From NCBI RefSeq assembly GCF_016703145.1, contig NZ_JADJCO010000005.1:310001-374000 (forward strand): a DNA stretch of 64,000 nt, in the 5' to 3' direction. Below are positions 42,572 to 52,084 of the stretch, one piece after another (the first letter of the stretch is position 1; every line of letters starts with the position of its first letter). The stretch is from Ottowia sp. Lineage in GTDB: Bacteria > Pseudomonadota > Gammaproteobacteria > Burkholderiales > Burkholderiaceae_C. Under the pieces are notes generated by a model, which was not told the origin of the DNA, ran no database searches, and worked only from the letters and a program-made list of their open reading frames with translations. The position numbers and the translations under genes were made by a program.

Positions 42572-42663
42572 GGGCGAATGTCGCTGGTGGGTTGCGGAGA
42601 TGCGGCCAAGTGTAGGCGCGGGCGTGCGCGGACAATGGCCGCATCCGCTTTTGGAGCACCGCG

Positions 42664-43245
42664 ATGGCACGCGCACCGGCCCAGCCCTACCTGACCGCCG
42701 CCGACCATCTGGACTGGGAGCAAACCCAGGTCGAGCGCCACGAATACATCGATGGCGAGGTGTTCGCCATGGCCGGCGCCGAGGACGCGCACGTGACCGT
42801 GGTGGTCAACCTCACCGCCGCCTTGCACCGGCACGTGCGCGGCACGCCATGCAAGACCTACGTGAGTGACATGCGCCTGCACGTGGCGGCCTCCAACGCC
42901 TACTTCTACCCCGACGTGATGGTCACCCGCGACGGCGGCGACCCTGCGAGCCGGCTGTCCAAATCGGCCTCCGTGCTGGTGGTCGAGGTGCTGTCGCCCA
43001 GTACGGCCCACTGCGACACGGGCGTCAAGTTCGCCCACTACCGCCACATCGCCAGCTTGCGTGAATACGTGCTCATCGACATCGACCGGCGCAGCGCCGA
43101 CGTGTACCGCAAGGGCGCCGATGGCCTGTGGGTGCTGCACCCGTTCAGCGACGCCCAGGCCGTCGAACTGGCGAGTGTCGATCTGACACTGCCCGCCGCC
43201 GAGCTGTTCGCCGACCTGGAGGACGGCGGCGCGGCCGCGCAATGA
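42664..43245 (+). CDS. Uma2-family (DUF820) nuclease-like protein
   Basis: This 193-aa protein has a PD-(D/E)XK-type fold. YFYPDVMVTRDGG, VEVLSPSTAHCDTGVKFAHY and LREYVLIDID fit the Uma2 pattern, with D...ExK-like acidic residues. E. coli lacks it; cyanobacteria and many soil bacteria carry multiple copies. Its role is unknown. It is isolated between gor and pbpC. Confidence 0.85.
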   Translation: MARAPAQPYLTAADHLDWEQTQVERHEYIDGEVFAMAGAEDAHVTVVVNLTAALHRHVRGTPCKTYVSDMRLHVAASNAYFYPDVMVTRDGGDPASRLSKSASVLVVEVLSPSTAHCDTGVKFAHYRHIASLREYVLIDIDRRSADVYRKGADGLWVLHPFSDAQAVELASVDLTLPAAELFADLEDGGAAAQ

Positions 43246-43269
43246 CGCGGCCAGGCCAGCGCGTGCCGT

Positions 43270-45501
43270 TCAGCGCGCCGCCACCCCTGCCTTGGCCACC
43301 GCGCCGCGCACCTCGATGCGGCGCTCGTCCTGCACCGCGCCGCGCGCGTCGCGCAACTGCACCACGTGGCGGCCGGGCCAGGGCAGCCACTGGGCGCTGG
43401 GGCCGCGGCCGATCTCGCGCGCGCCGATCCACCAGCGCAGCGCGCGCGGGGCGGCGGTGCCGGCTTCGGCCAGCAGAGTCAGGCGCTGGCGCGCGGGCGG
43501 GATGTCGGGGTCGAGCGCCAGGATGGTGCCGTCCTCGGGCGCGGTGATGCGGGCCGGCACGCTGGGCCCGGGTTTCGAGCCATTTTGGGCCTGGGCCGGC
43601 GTGAACATTGCGCTGCCAGCTTCTGAATCGATAGCAAACACAGCCTGCGCCGTGCCGGGCAGGAACCATTCCTGGCGCGCCGCCTCGAGCTGTCCGCCAA
43701 AGCGCACGGCGGCCTGGATCAGCCCGGCGGGCGGGCGTGGCGGGGGCGAGGGCGTGGCCGCGTGCAGGTGGCGCATCAGCGCGGCCCACACGGGCGCGGC
43801 GCCGCTGGTGCCGCTCACGTCCCACATGGCGGCGCCGCTGGCGTTGCCGACCCACACGCCGACGGTGTAGCGCGCCGACCAGCCGACGGCCCAGTTGTCG
43901 CGCATGTCCTTGCTGGTGCCGGTCTTGACGGCGGTCCAGAAGCGCGTGGCCAGGATGGAATCGGTGCCGAAGGTGCGGGCGCGGGCGTTGGCGTCGCTCA
44001 GGATGTCGCCGACGATGAAGGCGGCGCCGGCGTCCAGCGCGTCGCGGCCGGGCGGCTGGCCGATGGCGCCGTGGCGCCCGCCGTTGGCCAGCGCGCGGTA
44101 GGCGTTGGCCAGTTGCCCCAGCGTGACCTCGGCGCTGCCCAGCGCCAGGCTGTAGCCGTGGTAGTCGCCGCTCTCGCGCAGCGCGATGCCCAGCTCACCC
44201 AGTTGCCGGTGGAAGGCGCGCGGCGAGACCATGACCAGGGTGCGCACGGCCGGCACGTTGAGCGAGGCCGCCAGGGCCGTGCGGGCCGACACCCAGCCCT
44301 TGAAGTGGCGGTCGTAGTTCTGCGGGATGTAGAGGCCGCTGGCGGTCTGCAGGTGCGCGGGCGAGTCGTCGAGCAGCGAGGCGGCGGTGAGCCGCCGCTG
44401 GGCGATGGCCTGCGCGTACAGGAAGGGCTTGAGCGTGCTGCCGGGCTGGCGCGGCGCGGCAGCGCCATCGACCTCGGCGGCGCTGCTCAGGGTGCCGGTG
44501 GAGCCGACCCAGGCCAGCACCTCGCCGCTGGCGTTGTCGAGCACGACGACGGCGCCGTCCTCGACGTGGCGCCCGCGGAGTTCCTTCACCTGCTGCTGCA
44601 GGGTCTGCAGCGCCAGGCGCTGCAGCCGGGCGTCGAGCGTGCTGCGCAGCACGGCGGGCGCGGGCTGGCCGGCGGGCCGCGCGGCCAGCAGGCGGCGGGC
44701 GTGGTGCGGGGCGATGCCCTCGGCGGCGGGCCAGGCGCGGCGGGCCAGGGCGGCCTCGGCCAGCATGTCCAGCGCGTCGCAATCGGCCTCGCCGGAAGGG
44801 CCGCGCATCGCCTGCAGCACGCCGCAGGCGCGCCGGGCGACCAGGGCGGGGCGGGCGTTGGGGGCGCGCACCAGGGCGGCGGCGAGGGCGGCCTCGGTGT
44901 CGCGCAGGCCGTGCGGGGCCTTGCCGAACAGGGTGCGCGAGAGCGCGTCGATGCCCACCAGCTCGCCGCGGAAGGGCACGAGGTTGAGGTAGGCCTCCAG
45001 GATCTGGTCCTTGCGCCAGGTGGCTTCGAGCCGCGTGGCCATGACGGCCTGGCCGATTTTCTGGCGCAGGCTGCGCCCGCCTTGTCCCAGGCGCAAATCC
45101 TCGTCGAGCAGGCCGGCGAGCTGCATGGTCAGCGTGGAGGCGCCGCGCGTGCGCGTGTTCCACAGGTTGGCCCAGGCGGCGGCGGAGACGGCGCGCCAGT
45201 CGACGCCGGCGTGCTGGTAGAAGCGGCGGTCCTCCGACAGCACCAGGGCCTGGCGCAGCGCGGGCGAGACGTCGGCCAGCGGCACCCAGGCGCCGCGCCG
45301 CGCGCTGGGGTCGGTGCGCAGGCGCTGCAGCGGCTCGCCGTGGCGGTCGAGCACCACGATGTCGGACGGGCGGTGCTCGCGGCGCAGGTCATCGAAGCCC
45401 TGGGCGCGCGCCGCGCCGTGCGCCAGCAGGGCGCTCAGCAGCACCAGCACCGCCAGCCGGGTGGCAGGGCGCAAGGGGCGGTTTACAAGTGAAATTGGCA
45501 T
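43270..45501 (-). CDS. pbpC: Penicillin-binding protein 1C
   Basis: This 743-aa bifunctional cell-wall synthase has a signal/anchor helix at residues 14-33. The GT51 glycosyltransferase domain has VLSEDRRFYQHAGVDWRAVS. The transpeptidase domain has the SxxK Ser in RQPGSTLKPFLYAQAI, SLN in AASLNVPAVRT and KTG in AVKTGTSKDMRDNWAVG. A BiPBP_C domain ends the protein. It lies close to an alpha-2-macroglobulin gene, its usual genomic partner. Codons at 43571-43635 (AIDSEAGSAMFTPAQAQN) overlap a palindromic element in the linker before the C-terminal domain. Confidence 0.94.
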   Translation of the reverse strand: MPISLVNRPLRPATRLAVLVLLSALLAHGAARAQGFDDLRREHRPSDIVVLDRHGEPLQRLRTDPSARRGAWVPLADVSPALRQALVLSEDRRFYQHAGVDWRAVSAAAWANLWNTRTRGASTLTMQLAGLLDEDLRLGQGGRSLRQKIGQAVMATRLEATWRKDQILEAYLNLVPFRGELVGIDALSRTLFGKAPHGLRDTEAALAAALVRAPNARPALVARRACGVLQAMRGPSGEADCDALDMLAEAALARRAWPAAEGIAPHHARRLLAARPAGQPAPAVLRSTLDARLQRLALQTLQQQVKELRGRHVEDGAVVVLDNASGEVLAWVGSTGTLSSAAEVDGAAAPRQPGSTLKPFLYAQAIAQRRLTAASLLDDSPAHLQTASGLYIPQNYDRHFKGWVSARTALAASLNVPAVRTLVMVSPRAFHRQLGELGIALRESGDYHGYSLALGSAEVTLGQLANAYRALANGGRHGAIGQPPGRDALDAGAAFIVGDILSDANARARTFGTDSILATRFWTAVKTGTSKDMRDNWAVGWSARYTVGVWVGNASGAAMWDVSGTSGAAPVWAALMRHLHAATPSPPPRPPAGLIQAAVRFGGQLEAARQEWFLPGTAQAVFAIDSEAGSAMFTPAQAQNGSKPGPSVPARITAPEDGTILALDPDIPPARQRLTLLAEAGTAAPRALRWWIGAREIGRGPSAQWLPWPGRHVVQLRDARGAVQDERRIEVRGAVAKAGVAAR
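43571..43635 (+). repeat. GCTAT-type palindromic element inside pbpC
   Basis: GGTTTCGAGCCATTTTGGGC, then GGCGTGAACATTGCGCTGCC, then AGCTTCTGAATCGATAGC. It is antisense to pbpC but leaves the frame intact, in the segment linking the transpeptidase to the C-terminal domain. Confidence 0.65.
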
Positions 45502-45545
45502 TCAGCCCGCATGCAGCATGCGCTGAAAGCTATCGATAAGTGAGC
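45500..45545 (+). repeat. Degenerate GCTAT-type element between pbpC and the DUF305 gene
   Basis: TTCAGCCCGCATGCAGCATG, CGCTGAAAGCTATCGATAAG, TGAGCTATTGG keeps the arm and stem partly. It overlaps the pbpC start codon and 5' leader. Confidence 0.5.
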
Positions 45546-45557
45546 TATTGGAAGGTT

Positions 45558-45917
45558 TCAGCGCTTGGCGTCCATCTGCCTGAGCCACTCGCGCATCTGC
45601 GCGATCTCCTTGGTCTGCGCGTCGATGACGTCCTGCGCCAGTTGGCGCACCTTGGGGTCCTTGCCGTGCTGCAGGGCGACCCGCGCCATGTCGATGGCGC
45701 CCTGGTGGTGCGGGATCATGCCGGCCAGGAAGTCGCGGTCGGCGTCGCCGCTGTGGGGGATCGCCATGCCCTGGTGCATCCTGGCGTTGGCGGCCTCGTA
45801 GGCGGCGGTGGAGGGCGACGAGGCGGCGGGCGCGGCGCTGCCGTGGTGCTCGTGCTGCGCCAGCGCGGGCAGCGCGGCGACGGCGAGGAACAGGGGGGCG
45901 AGGCGGGCGAGGGTCAT
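45558..45917 (-). CDS. DUF305 (CopM-like) periplasmic protein
   Basis: This 119-aa protein has a signal peptide (MTLARLAPLFLAVAALPALA). Its helical DUF305 domain has the MIPHHQGAIDMARVAL motif and an earlier MHQGMAI. These His/Met residues suggest metal (copper or silver) binding as in CopM. It lies between the alpha-2-macroglobulin and pbpC genes, in the same direction as both. Confidence 0.85.
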   Translation of the reverse strand: MTLARLAPLFLAVAALPALAQHEHHGSAAPAASSPSTAAYEAANARMHQGMAIPHSGDADRDFLAGMIPHHQGAIDMARVALQHGKDPKVRQLAQDVIDAQTKEIAQMREWLRQMDAKR

Positions 45918-46006
45918 GGCGGAGTCGTCCTTGCAAGCAGAAAAAGAAAAGGTGAGCGGGCGGCGCGCAGCCGCCCCGGGGATGGAGCGCGCGGCGCGCC
46001 GAAGGT

Positions 46007-49000
46007 TCAGGGCATCTTCACGCCGATGCGCGCGTTGGGCGCCTCGCCGAACATCTCCGGCGCGTACAGCGCCTCGACGCGGCTGGGCGGCAGCTGGAAG
46101 CTGCCGGCGTTGTTCAGGCGCACGGTGTAGTCCATCTTCACGGTGCCTTTCGGCACGTATTCGTGGTAGCTGCGGAAGGCCTCGAAGCTGCGCTCCTCGA
46201 ACGCCGGCCAGCCAGGGCCGCCGCGCTGCTCGCCCTGGGTGGCGATGGCTGAATCGCGCCCCAGACCGCTGCCCAGGATGGTGGCGCCAGCGGGGATGGG
46301 GTCGGTGATGGCGACCCAGGTCATGTCGGCGCTGCCGGTGACCTCCAGCGTGATGCGCAGCACGTCGCCGCGCGTGTACTGGCCGGCGGGCAGGCCCTTG
46401 TTGGCCTGCTCGACGGGGGTGATGGTCTTCCTGATCTGGTAGCCGGCGGCAAACGGCGCCTTCAGCTCCACCGCCGCCAGCGACTGCAGCGTCAGCCAGG
46501 GCTTGCCGCTGCCCGCGTGGGTGACGGTGAGCGGCAGCACCGCGCCCGGCACCGCGCTGCCCCAGGGCAGCGCCATGGTGTTGCCGGTGAGCTGGCCGGG
46601 CGCGGCGGGCACGCCGAAGAAGCGGCCGGCGGCGGTGGGCTCGCCGGCCTTCAGCCGCGTGACCTGGGCCCAATCGACCTGCGCCGTGGCGGTGCCCAGC
46701 GCGGCGCGCGTGGTGCCGGCCACGGGCGCGGCCTCGTGCTGGCGCGAGAACTGCTCCAGCGCCAGCCCGCCCCACAGGTTGGCGGTGGTGGTGCTCCAGG
46801 CGCCGCCCTTCTGCCGGCCGATGAAGCCGGCCACCAGCCGGCCCAGGTCGTCTTTCCAGGCCGCGTCGTCCATCACCGCCAGCAGCAGGCGCGCGGCGTT
46901 GACGTCGCCGCCGGCCATCAGCCACCACCAGTGGTCGTCCTGCTCGGTGCTGAAGACCAGGCGCGTGCCCTGGGCGGACAGGCGCGCGCGCAGAATCTGC
47001 GTGGCCTCGGCCAGCCGGCGCGGCTGGTCGGGGATGCCCTTGACGCGCCGCAGCACGTTCACCCAGTCGATCAGCGCGTGGGTCGGCCACTGGTTGGGCG
47101 CCACCGTCAGGCTGCTCAGCATGCCGGGCTGGGCGGCGCCGTGGCGCGACAGCGCCTCGATGGCGGCGAGCTTGCGCACGTCCAGGTCGGCGCGCGGCGA
47201 CCAGTGCTTGCGCTCCAGCTTGCCGTCCACGAAGGCGGCCAGGCCGGCCAGCATGCGCCGCAGCGGCTCGTCCGGCAGGCGGTACACGGGATTGATGCGG
47301 CCGGCTTCGTGCGTGGCCGCCAGCAGCCAGGCGGTGAGGGTGTCGCTGCCCCGGTCGGCGTCGCCCGCGCGCGGCGGGAAGTAGCTGGCCAGCCCGTCGC
47401 CGTCCAGGTAGGCCGGCAGTTGCGCCACGGTCTGCTGCCACAGCTTCTCGTCGCGCAGGCCGATGGCCTTGCTGGCCTTCTGCTCCAGGCAGGCGTAGGG
47501 GTAGCGCGCGAACCAGTCGCGCACGCCGGGCAGGCCCCCAGCCAGCCTCGGCTGCAGGGCCAGTCGCAGGCCGCCGCGGCCGGGCAGGGCGTCGGCCGGC
47601 GGCGCCACGTCCAGCGTGTAGGAGCCGTCGAGCTGCACCAGGGTGGCCTGCTGCACCGTCAGCGGCACGGCGGGTACGATGCGCTGGCTGACCTTGAGCG
47701 CGTCGCGCGCGCCACCGCCCGCATCGCGCGCCTCGATCTCCCACAGCAGCGCCTCGGCGCGCGTGGCGGCGAGTTGCGGCGGCGCGGTCACGTCCCAGTG
47801 CACCTCGCGCGCCTCGCCGGCGGGGATGTCCACCGTCTGCGGCGGCAGCTCCAGCAGCGTGGCGCGCGGCTTGACTTCCACCTTCATCGCCTTGCCCGTG
47901 GTGTTGCGCAGCGTGAGCTGGGCGCGGAACTGGTCGCCCTCGCGCACCAGCGGCGGCAGGCCGCTGATGATCTGCAGGTCCTGCGTGGCGCGGATGGTGG
48001 TCTGGCCAGTGCCGAACAGGCCGGTGCCCGCGTCGGCCACGGCGACGATCTGGAAGGTGGTGAGCGCGTCGTTCAGCGGCACCTCGACGCGGGCCTGGCC
48101 TCGCGCGTCGAGCTGCACGCGGGGCTGCCACAGCAGCAGCGTGTCGAGCAGCTCGCGCGTGGGGCTGGCGCCGCCGTCGCCGCCGGCGGGCACCGCCTTG
48201 CGGCCGTAGTGGCGGCGGCCGATGATTTCCATCTGCGCCGTGGCCGTCTCCACGCCCCAGGCGCGGCGGGCCAGCATGGCGTCCAGCAGGCGCCAGCTGC
48301 GGTTGGGCATCAGCTCCAGCAGGGCCTGGTCCACGGCGGCCAGCGCGACCTCGGCGTTGGCGGCGGGCTGGCCGTCGGGGCGCTTGACGGTGACGGTGAC
48401 CCGGGCCTTGCCGCGCACGGGGTAGGTCGGCTGGTCGGCTTTCACCTCCACGGCCAGCTCGTGCGCCCCGGTGCCCACGCGCAGCCCGGCCATGCCGAGG
48501 CGGAAGGCGGGCTTGCTCAGGTCCACCAGCGGCGTGGGCAAGGCGTAGTCCTTGCTGTCGTGCCAGAACGCCTGCCACCACTCGCGCGGCGCCTTGTAGC
48601 CCCAGGTGAAGAAGCTGTACCACGGCACGTCGAACAGCCGGCCGCGCAGCGCCAGCACGCTGACGTAGACGTTGGGGCCCCAGCCTTCCTGGATCTTCAG
48701 GCTGACGGTGGGGTCGTCGCCGCGCAGCTGCACCACTTCGGTGTGGAGGATGCCCTCGCGCTCCACCGCGACCAGGGCGGTGGCGCGGCGGAAGGGCATG
48801 CGCACCTGCAGGCGCGCGGTCTCGCCGGCCTGGTAGGCCTTCTTCTCGGGCAGCACGTCGATGCGATCGTGGTTCTCGCCGCCGAACCACAGCTCGCCCT
48901 GGCGCGTGACCCACACCGAGGTGGCGGCCACCGACGCGCGCCCCTGGTCGTCGCGCGCGGAGGCGACCAACTCGATCTCGCCGGCCTGGGCCAGCTTCGC

Positions 49001-51979
49001 GTCGCACGCCAGCAGGCCGCGCGCGTCGCTCGTGCCGGTGCAGACGGTGCCCAGGTCCTGGGTCTCGGTGCGGCTGTCGTAGGCGTAGAAGCCGCCCACC
49101 ATGCGCTTGCGGCTGGTGGTGGTGGTGCGCGCGATGGCCCGCACGTCGAGCGGCACGCCGGCCCTGGGCTGGCCCGCCAGGTCCAGCGCCAGCACCTGCA
49201 GCCGTGCCGTCTGGCCGGCCGACACCCAGCCCTCGGCCCGGATGCCGGCCACCACGGCGGCGGGCCACAGCGTGGCGCTTCCGCGCAGGGTCTGGACCTC
49301 GCCGCCGGGGTCGGCGTAGGTGGCCTCGATGACCAGCTCGCGCGGCTGGGGCGAGGGTTCGATGGCGTCGATGACCACCTGGCCCAGCCCGTCGCGGCCC
49401 AGGGTGGCGGGCAGCTTGTCGGCGACCACTTGCGTGTCGTCCCGCGCGGCGGCTTCTTCCTCGCCCGCATAGCTGGTATCGGGGCCGTCCTGGCGCGGGC
49501 GCGGGCGCGGGGCGCTGAAGCTGAACTCGCCGTGGTCGGCGTAGTCCGGCGTCTTGCCGCGCGTCAATGCCGACACGCGCACCGGCAGGTTGCCCGCCGG
49601 CCCGCCGCCGACGTAGCCGACCTGCACCTGCACCGGTACGCGGGTGGCGCCCACCAGCGGGCCGGTGTCCTGCGGGCCGACGCGGCCCTGCAGCACCGGC
49701 AGGCGGAACTCCTCGACGCGGAACTGGCCGCTGTCCAGGCTCAGCTGCCCGTCCTCGCCGCCGGTCGCGCGCAGCGTGACCTGGTACACGCCCAGCTTGG
49801 CTGCCTGGGGGATGGCGAAGGCGCTTTCGGCGCTGCGCCCGCCGGTGGCGGTGGCGCGCCAGACCAGCGGCTGCGTGTATTCCTGCCCGCTGCCCACGTG
49901 CGTGACGACCAGCGTGGCCGGGTTGGCCTTGGGCAGGCCGAAGCCGGCGCCGGTCTCGGTGCGCAGCAGGTGCTTCATCGACACCGTCTCGCCCGCGCGC
50001 AGCAGGGTGCGGTCGAACACCGTGTGGGCGCGCACGTCCGGCGCGGCCTCGCGGCTGGTGGGCGCGTTGAAGCGCCAGGGCTCGATGCCGCGCTGCCACG
50101 ACGACCAGGTGAAGGCCATGTCCTGCACGCCGCCGGCCTGCGCGCGAGCGCTGACGAAGTACGCCTGCTGGAAGTCGCCCAGCCAGTCATCGTCGCCCGC
50201 GCAGTTGGGCGCCTGCGGCGAAATGCCCTTGAAGGCGGCGATGCCCCGCGCGTCGGTGGTGGCGGTGGCCACGGGCTTGCCGGCGCAGTCGGACACGCGC
50301 ACCGTGGCACCCTCGACCGGCTGGCCCTTGTCCAGCGTCGTGACCCAGGCCAGCGCGCCCTCGCGCCCCAGCTTGAAGTGAACGCCCAGGTTGGTGACCA
50401 GGGCCGAGGTGCGCACCACCATCGTCCGGTGGGCGCCGTACTTGCCGTCCAGCAGCGACTGGCCCAGCCGCTGCGAGGCCAGTTCCAGCACGTGGAAGCC
50501 CGGCGCCAGCGGGATGCCCACCACCTCGAACGGCCGCTCGCCGCCGCCGGGCGGGGGCGGCAGGTCGATCGTCTTCACGTCCTGCCGGCCGGCCAGCAGC
50601 GACAGCGTGCGCGACTCCACGTTGTCCTTGGTCTCGTCGTTGACCGGCGCGGGCAGCGGGCGGCCCAGGTCGGCGGCGGCCTGCTTGCGCGGCACGTAGA
50701 AGCCGTCGTAGCGCTGCACGCGCGTGAACCAGGCGATGATGTCGGCGTCGCTTTGCGGCTGCAGTTGGTTGACCTGCATCGCCTGCGCCTTGAGCTGCGG
50801 CTCGGTGGTGCGCAGCGTGACGGGCAGCAGCGCTGGGCCGCCGGGCCCTTCGGCGAAGCGCTCGACGATGCCGAAGGGCGCGGCGGCGAACTTGGCCAGC
50901 GGCGGCATCGGGCCGGTGGCGATCTGGAGCGGAAAGCTGGCGGCGTTGGCCAGCAGGCGACCGCTGGCGTCGCGCAGGTCGGGCGGCAGGCCGAGGGTGA
51001 AGGCGGTGCGTTCGGGCAGGGGGCCGTCGAAGCGCAGCCGCTCCACCAGCGCGTCGGCGTCGGCGCCGTCCTCGATCGACGGCTTGAACTCGGCCTTGTC
51101 CGAGCGCAGGCGGATGCCGTCCAGCAGCCGGCGCGGCACCGGGGCGTTGAAGGCCAGCTCGATGGGGCGGATCGGCATGCACGCGGCCTGCGCGTTCTCG
51201 CGCTCGCAACTGGTGCTGGCGGTGAAGGGCTCGCGCACGTGGAAGGCGAAGCGTTGTTCCACCCGGTTGGCCACGCCGCTGGGCGTGGCCACGCCGGCGC
51301 CGTAGACGACTTGCACGCGGCTGGCCGCGGTGAAGCGGCGGGCGCATTGCAGGGCGTGGAGACGCAGCGGCGCGCGCGCGGCCTCGCTCTCCAGGTCCAG
51401 CGCTTTCAGCAGCCCCGCGCGCGGCTCGCCCTCGACCAGGCGCACCGGCACGCGCTCGCCCAGGCCGTCCACCGCGCACCAGACGTTGGCGCGAACGCTG
51501 TCGGCGGTGGCCGCGCCGTTCAGGCGCAAGACGAAGATCTGCTCCTCCTCGATCGGCTGCGACGTGCCCGGCACGACGCGCTGCACGAACGGGCCGCCGG
51601 TACTGAATTGATAGCTGGTGGCGCCCGCCAGATCTAAGCCCGAGGCCGATTTGAACCCTGAAACCGCCTGCACCCGACAGCGCACGCCGGGCGGCAGGTC
51701 GCTGGTGAAATCGAACACCCATTCGCGTGCGCTGGTCCAGCGGCCCTGGCCGCCGGAAGCCGCCGGGTCGTCGCAGCTCACGGCGAGCGGCGCGGGCGCT
51801 TTCGGGTCACCGAAGTTCACCGCGTTCTCGCTGAACTTGGCGACCACCTGCCGCACGCGCGACACCTCGCCTTGCGGGCTGAGCGCCGTGACGGTGAGGG
51901 CCTGGGCGCTGGCGGCCAGCATGCCCGCCAGCAGGACGAGGAGACGGGCGGGGCGGCGCGCGGGGGAGGGCGGGGTCAT
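46007..51979 (-). CDS. Bacterial alpha-2-macroglobulin (YfhM-type)
   Basis: This 1990-aa periplasmic protease trap starts MTPPSPARRPARLLVLLAGM, a signal peptide. It carries several MG-like domains and the thioester-type motif YPYACLEQKASK (codons near 47480-47500), the site that covalently captures proteases. A terpenoid-cyclase-like alpha domain and a C-terminal receptor-binding-like domain follow. With pbpC about 0.5 kb downstream, it forms the known pair in which the trap protects the envelope and PBP1C repairs it. A palindromic element contributes KSASGLDLAGATSYQFS near residue 110. The frame is uninterrupted. Confidence 0.92.
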   Translation of the reverse strand: MTPPSPARRPARLLVLLAGMLAASAQALTVTALSPQGEVSRVRQVVAKFSENAVNFGDPKAPAPLAVSCDDPAASGGQGRWTSAREWVFDFTSDLPPGVRCRVQAVSGFKSASGLDLAGATSYQFSTGGPFVQRVVPGTSQPIEEEQIFVLRLNGAATADSVRANVWCAVDGLGERVPVRLVEGEPRAGLLKALDLESEAARAPLRLHALQCARRFTAASRVQVVYGAGVATPSGVANRVEQRFAFHVREPFTASTSCERENAQAACMPIRPIELAFNAPVPRRLLDGIRLRSDKAEFKPSIEDGADADALVERLRFDGPLPERTAFTLGLPPDLRDASGRLLANAASFPLQIATGPMPPLAKFAAAPFGIVERFAEGPGGPALLPVTLRTTEPQLKAQAMQVNQLQPQSDADIIAWFTRVQRYDGFYVPRKQAAADLGRPLPAPVNDETKDNVESRTLSLLAGRQDVKTIDLPPPPGGGERPFEVVGIPLAPGFHVLELASQRLGQSLLDGKYGAHRTMVVRTSALVTNLGVHFKLGREGALAWVTTLDKGQPVEGATVRVSDCAGKPVATATTDARGIAAFKGISPQAPNCAGDDDWLGDFQQAYFVSARAQAGGVQDMAFTWSSWQRGIEPWRFNAPTSREAAPDVRAHTVFDRTLLRAGETVSMKHLLRTETGAGFGLPKANPATLVVTHVGSGQEYTQPLVWRATATGGRSAESAFAIPQAAKLGVYQVTLRATGGEDGQLSLDSGQFRVEEFRLPVLQGRVGPQDTGPLVGATRVPVQVQVGYVGGGPAGNLPVRVSALTRGKTPDYADHGEFSFSAPRPRPRQDGPDTSYAGEEEAAARDDTQVVADKLPATLGRDGLGQVVIDAIEPSPQPRELVIEATYADPGGEVQTLRGSATLWPAAVVAGIRAEGWVSAGQTARLQVLALDLAGQPRAGVPLDVRAIARTTTTSRKRMVGGFYAYDSRTETQDLGTVCTGTSDARGLLACDAKLAQAGEIELVASARDDQGRASVAATSVWVTRQGELWFGGENHDRIDVLPEKKAYQAGETARLQVRMPFRRATALVAVEREGILHTEVVQLRGDDPTVSLKIQEGWGPNVYVSVLALRGRLFDVPWYSFFTWGYKAPREWWQAFWHDSKDYALPTPLVDLSKPAFRLGMAGLRVGTGAHELAVEVKADQPTYPVRGKARVTVTVKRPDGQPAANAEVALAAVDQALLELMPNRSWRLLDAMLARRAWGVETATAQMEIIGRRHYGRKAVPAGGDGGASPTRELLDTLLLWQPRVQLDARGQARVEVPLNDALTTFQIVAVADAGTGLFGTGQTTIRATQDLQIISGLPPLVREGDQFRAQLTLRNTTGKAMKVEVKPRATLLELPPQTVDIPAGEAREVHWDVTAPPQLAATRAEALLWEIEARDAGGGARDALKVSQRIVPAVPLTVQQATLVQLDGSYTLDVAPPADALPGRGGLRLALQPRLAGGLPGVRDWFARYPYACLEQKASKAIGLRDEKLWQQTVAQLPAYLDGDGLASYFPPRAGDADRGSDTLTAWLLAATHEAGRINPVYRLPDEPLRRMLAGLAAFVDGKLERKHWSPRADLDVRKLAAIEALSRHGAAQPGMLSSLTVAPNQWPTHALIDWVNVLRRVKGIPDQPRRLAEATQILRARLSAQGTRLVFSTEQDDHWWWLMAGGDVNAARLLLAVMDDAAWKDDLGRLVAGFIGRQKGGAWSTTTANLWGGLALEQFSRQHEAAPVAGTTRAALGTATAQVDWAQVTRLKAGEPTAAGRFFGVPAAPGQLTGNTMALPWGSAVPGAVLPLTVTHAGSGKPWLTLQSLAAVELKAPFAAGYQIRKTITPVEQANKGLPAGQYTRGDVLRITLEVTGSADMTWVAITDPIPAGATILGSGLGRDSAIATQGEQRGGPGWPAFEERSFEAFRSYHEYVPKGTVKMDYTVRLNNAGSFQLPPSRVEALYAPEMFGEAPNARIGVKMP
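51606..51658 (-). repeat. GCTAT-type palindromic element inside the alpha-2-macroglobulin gene
   Basis: AATTGATAGCTGGTGGCGCC, CGCCAGATCTAAGCCCGAGG and CCGATTTGAA resemble the family in reverse orientation. The gene frame is kept but uses a different phase from the hrpA/hemD copies. Confidence 0.55.
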
Positions 51980-52084
51980 GCTGGGGTTCCCAGGTGGGTG
52001 GCGGCCTGGGTAGGGTAGCAAAACCGGGGTGGACGCTGGCCGGCGCCCACCCCCTGGCGCCGGTCATGAATACCCGGACGCGGC

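Noticed and set aside
46517..51637. A very long open frame on the plus strand opposite the alpha-2-macroglobulin
   Set aside because: It is a GC-rich antisense shadow: composition is low-complexity His/Gly/Arg/Ala and has no domain, while the minus-strand protein has clear family motifs.
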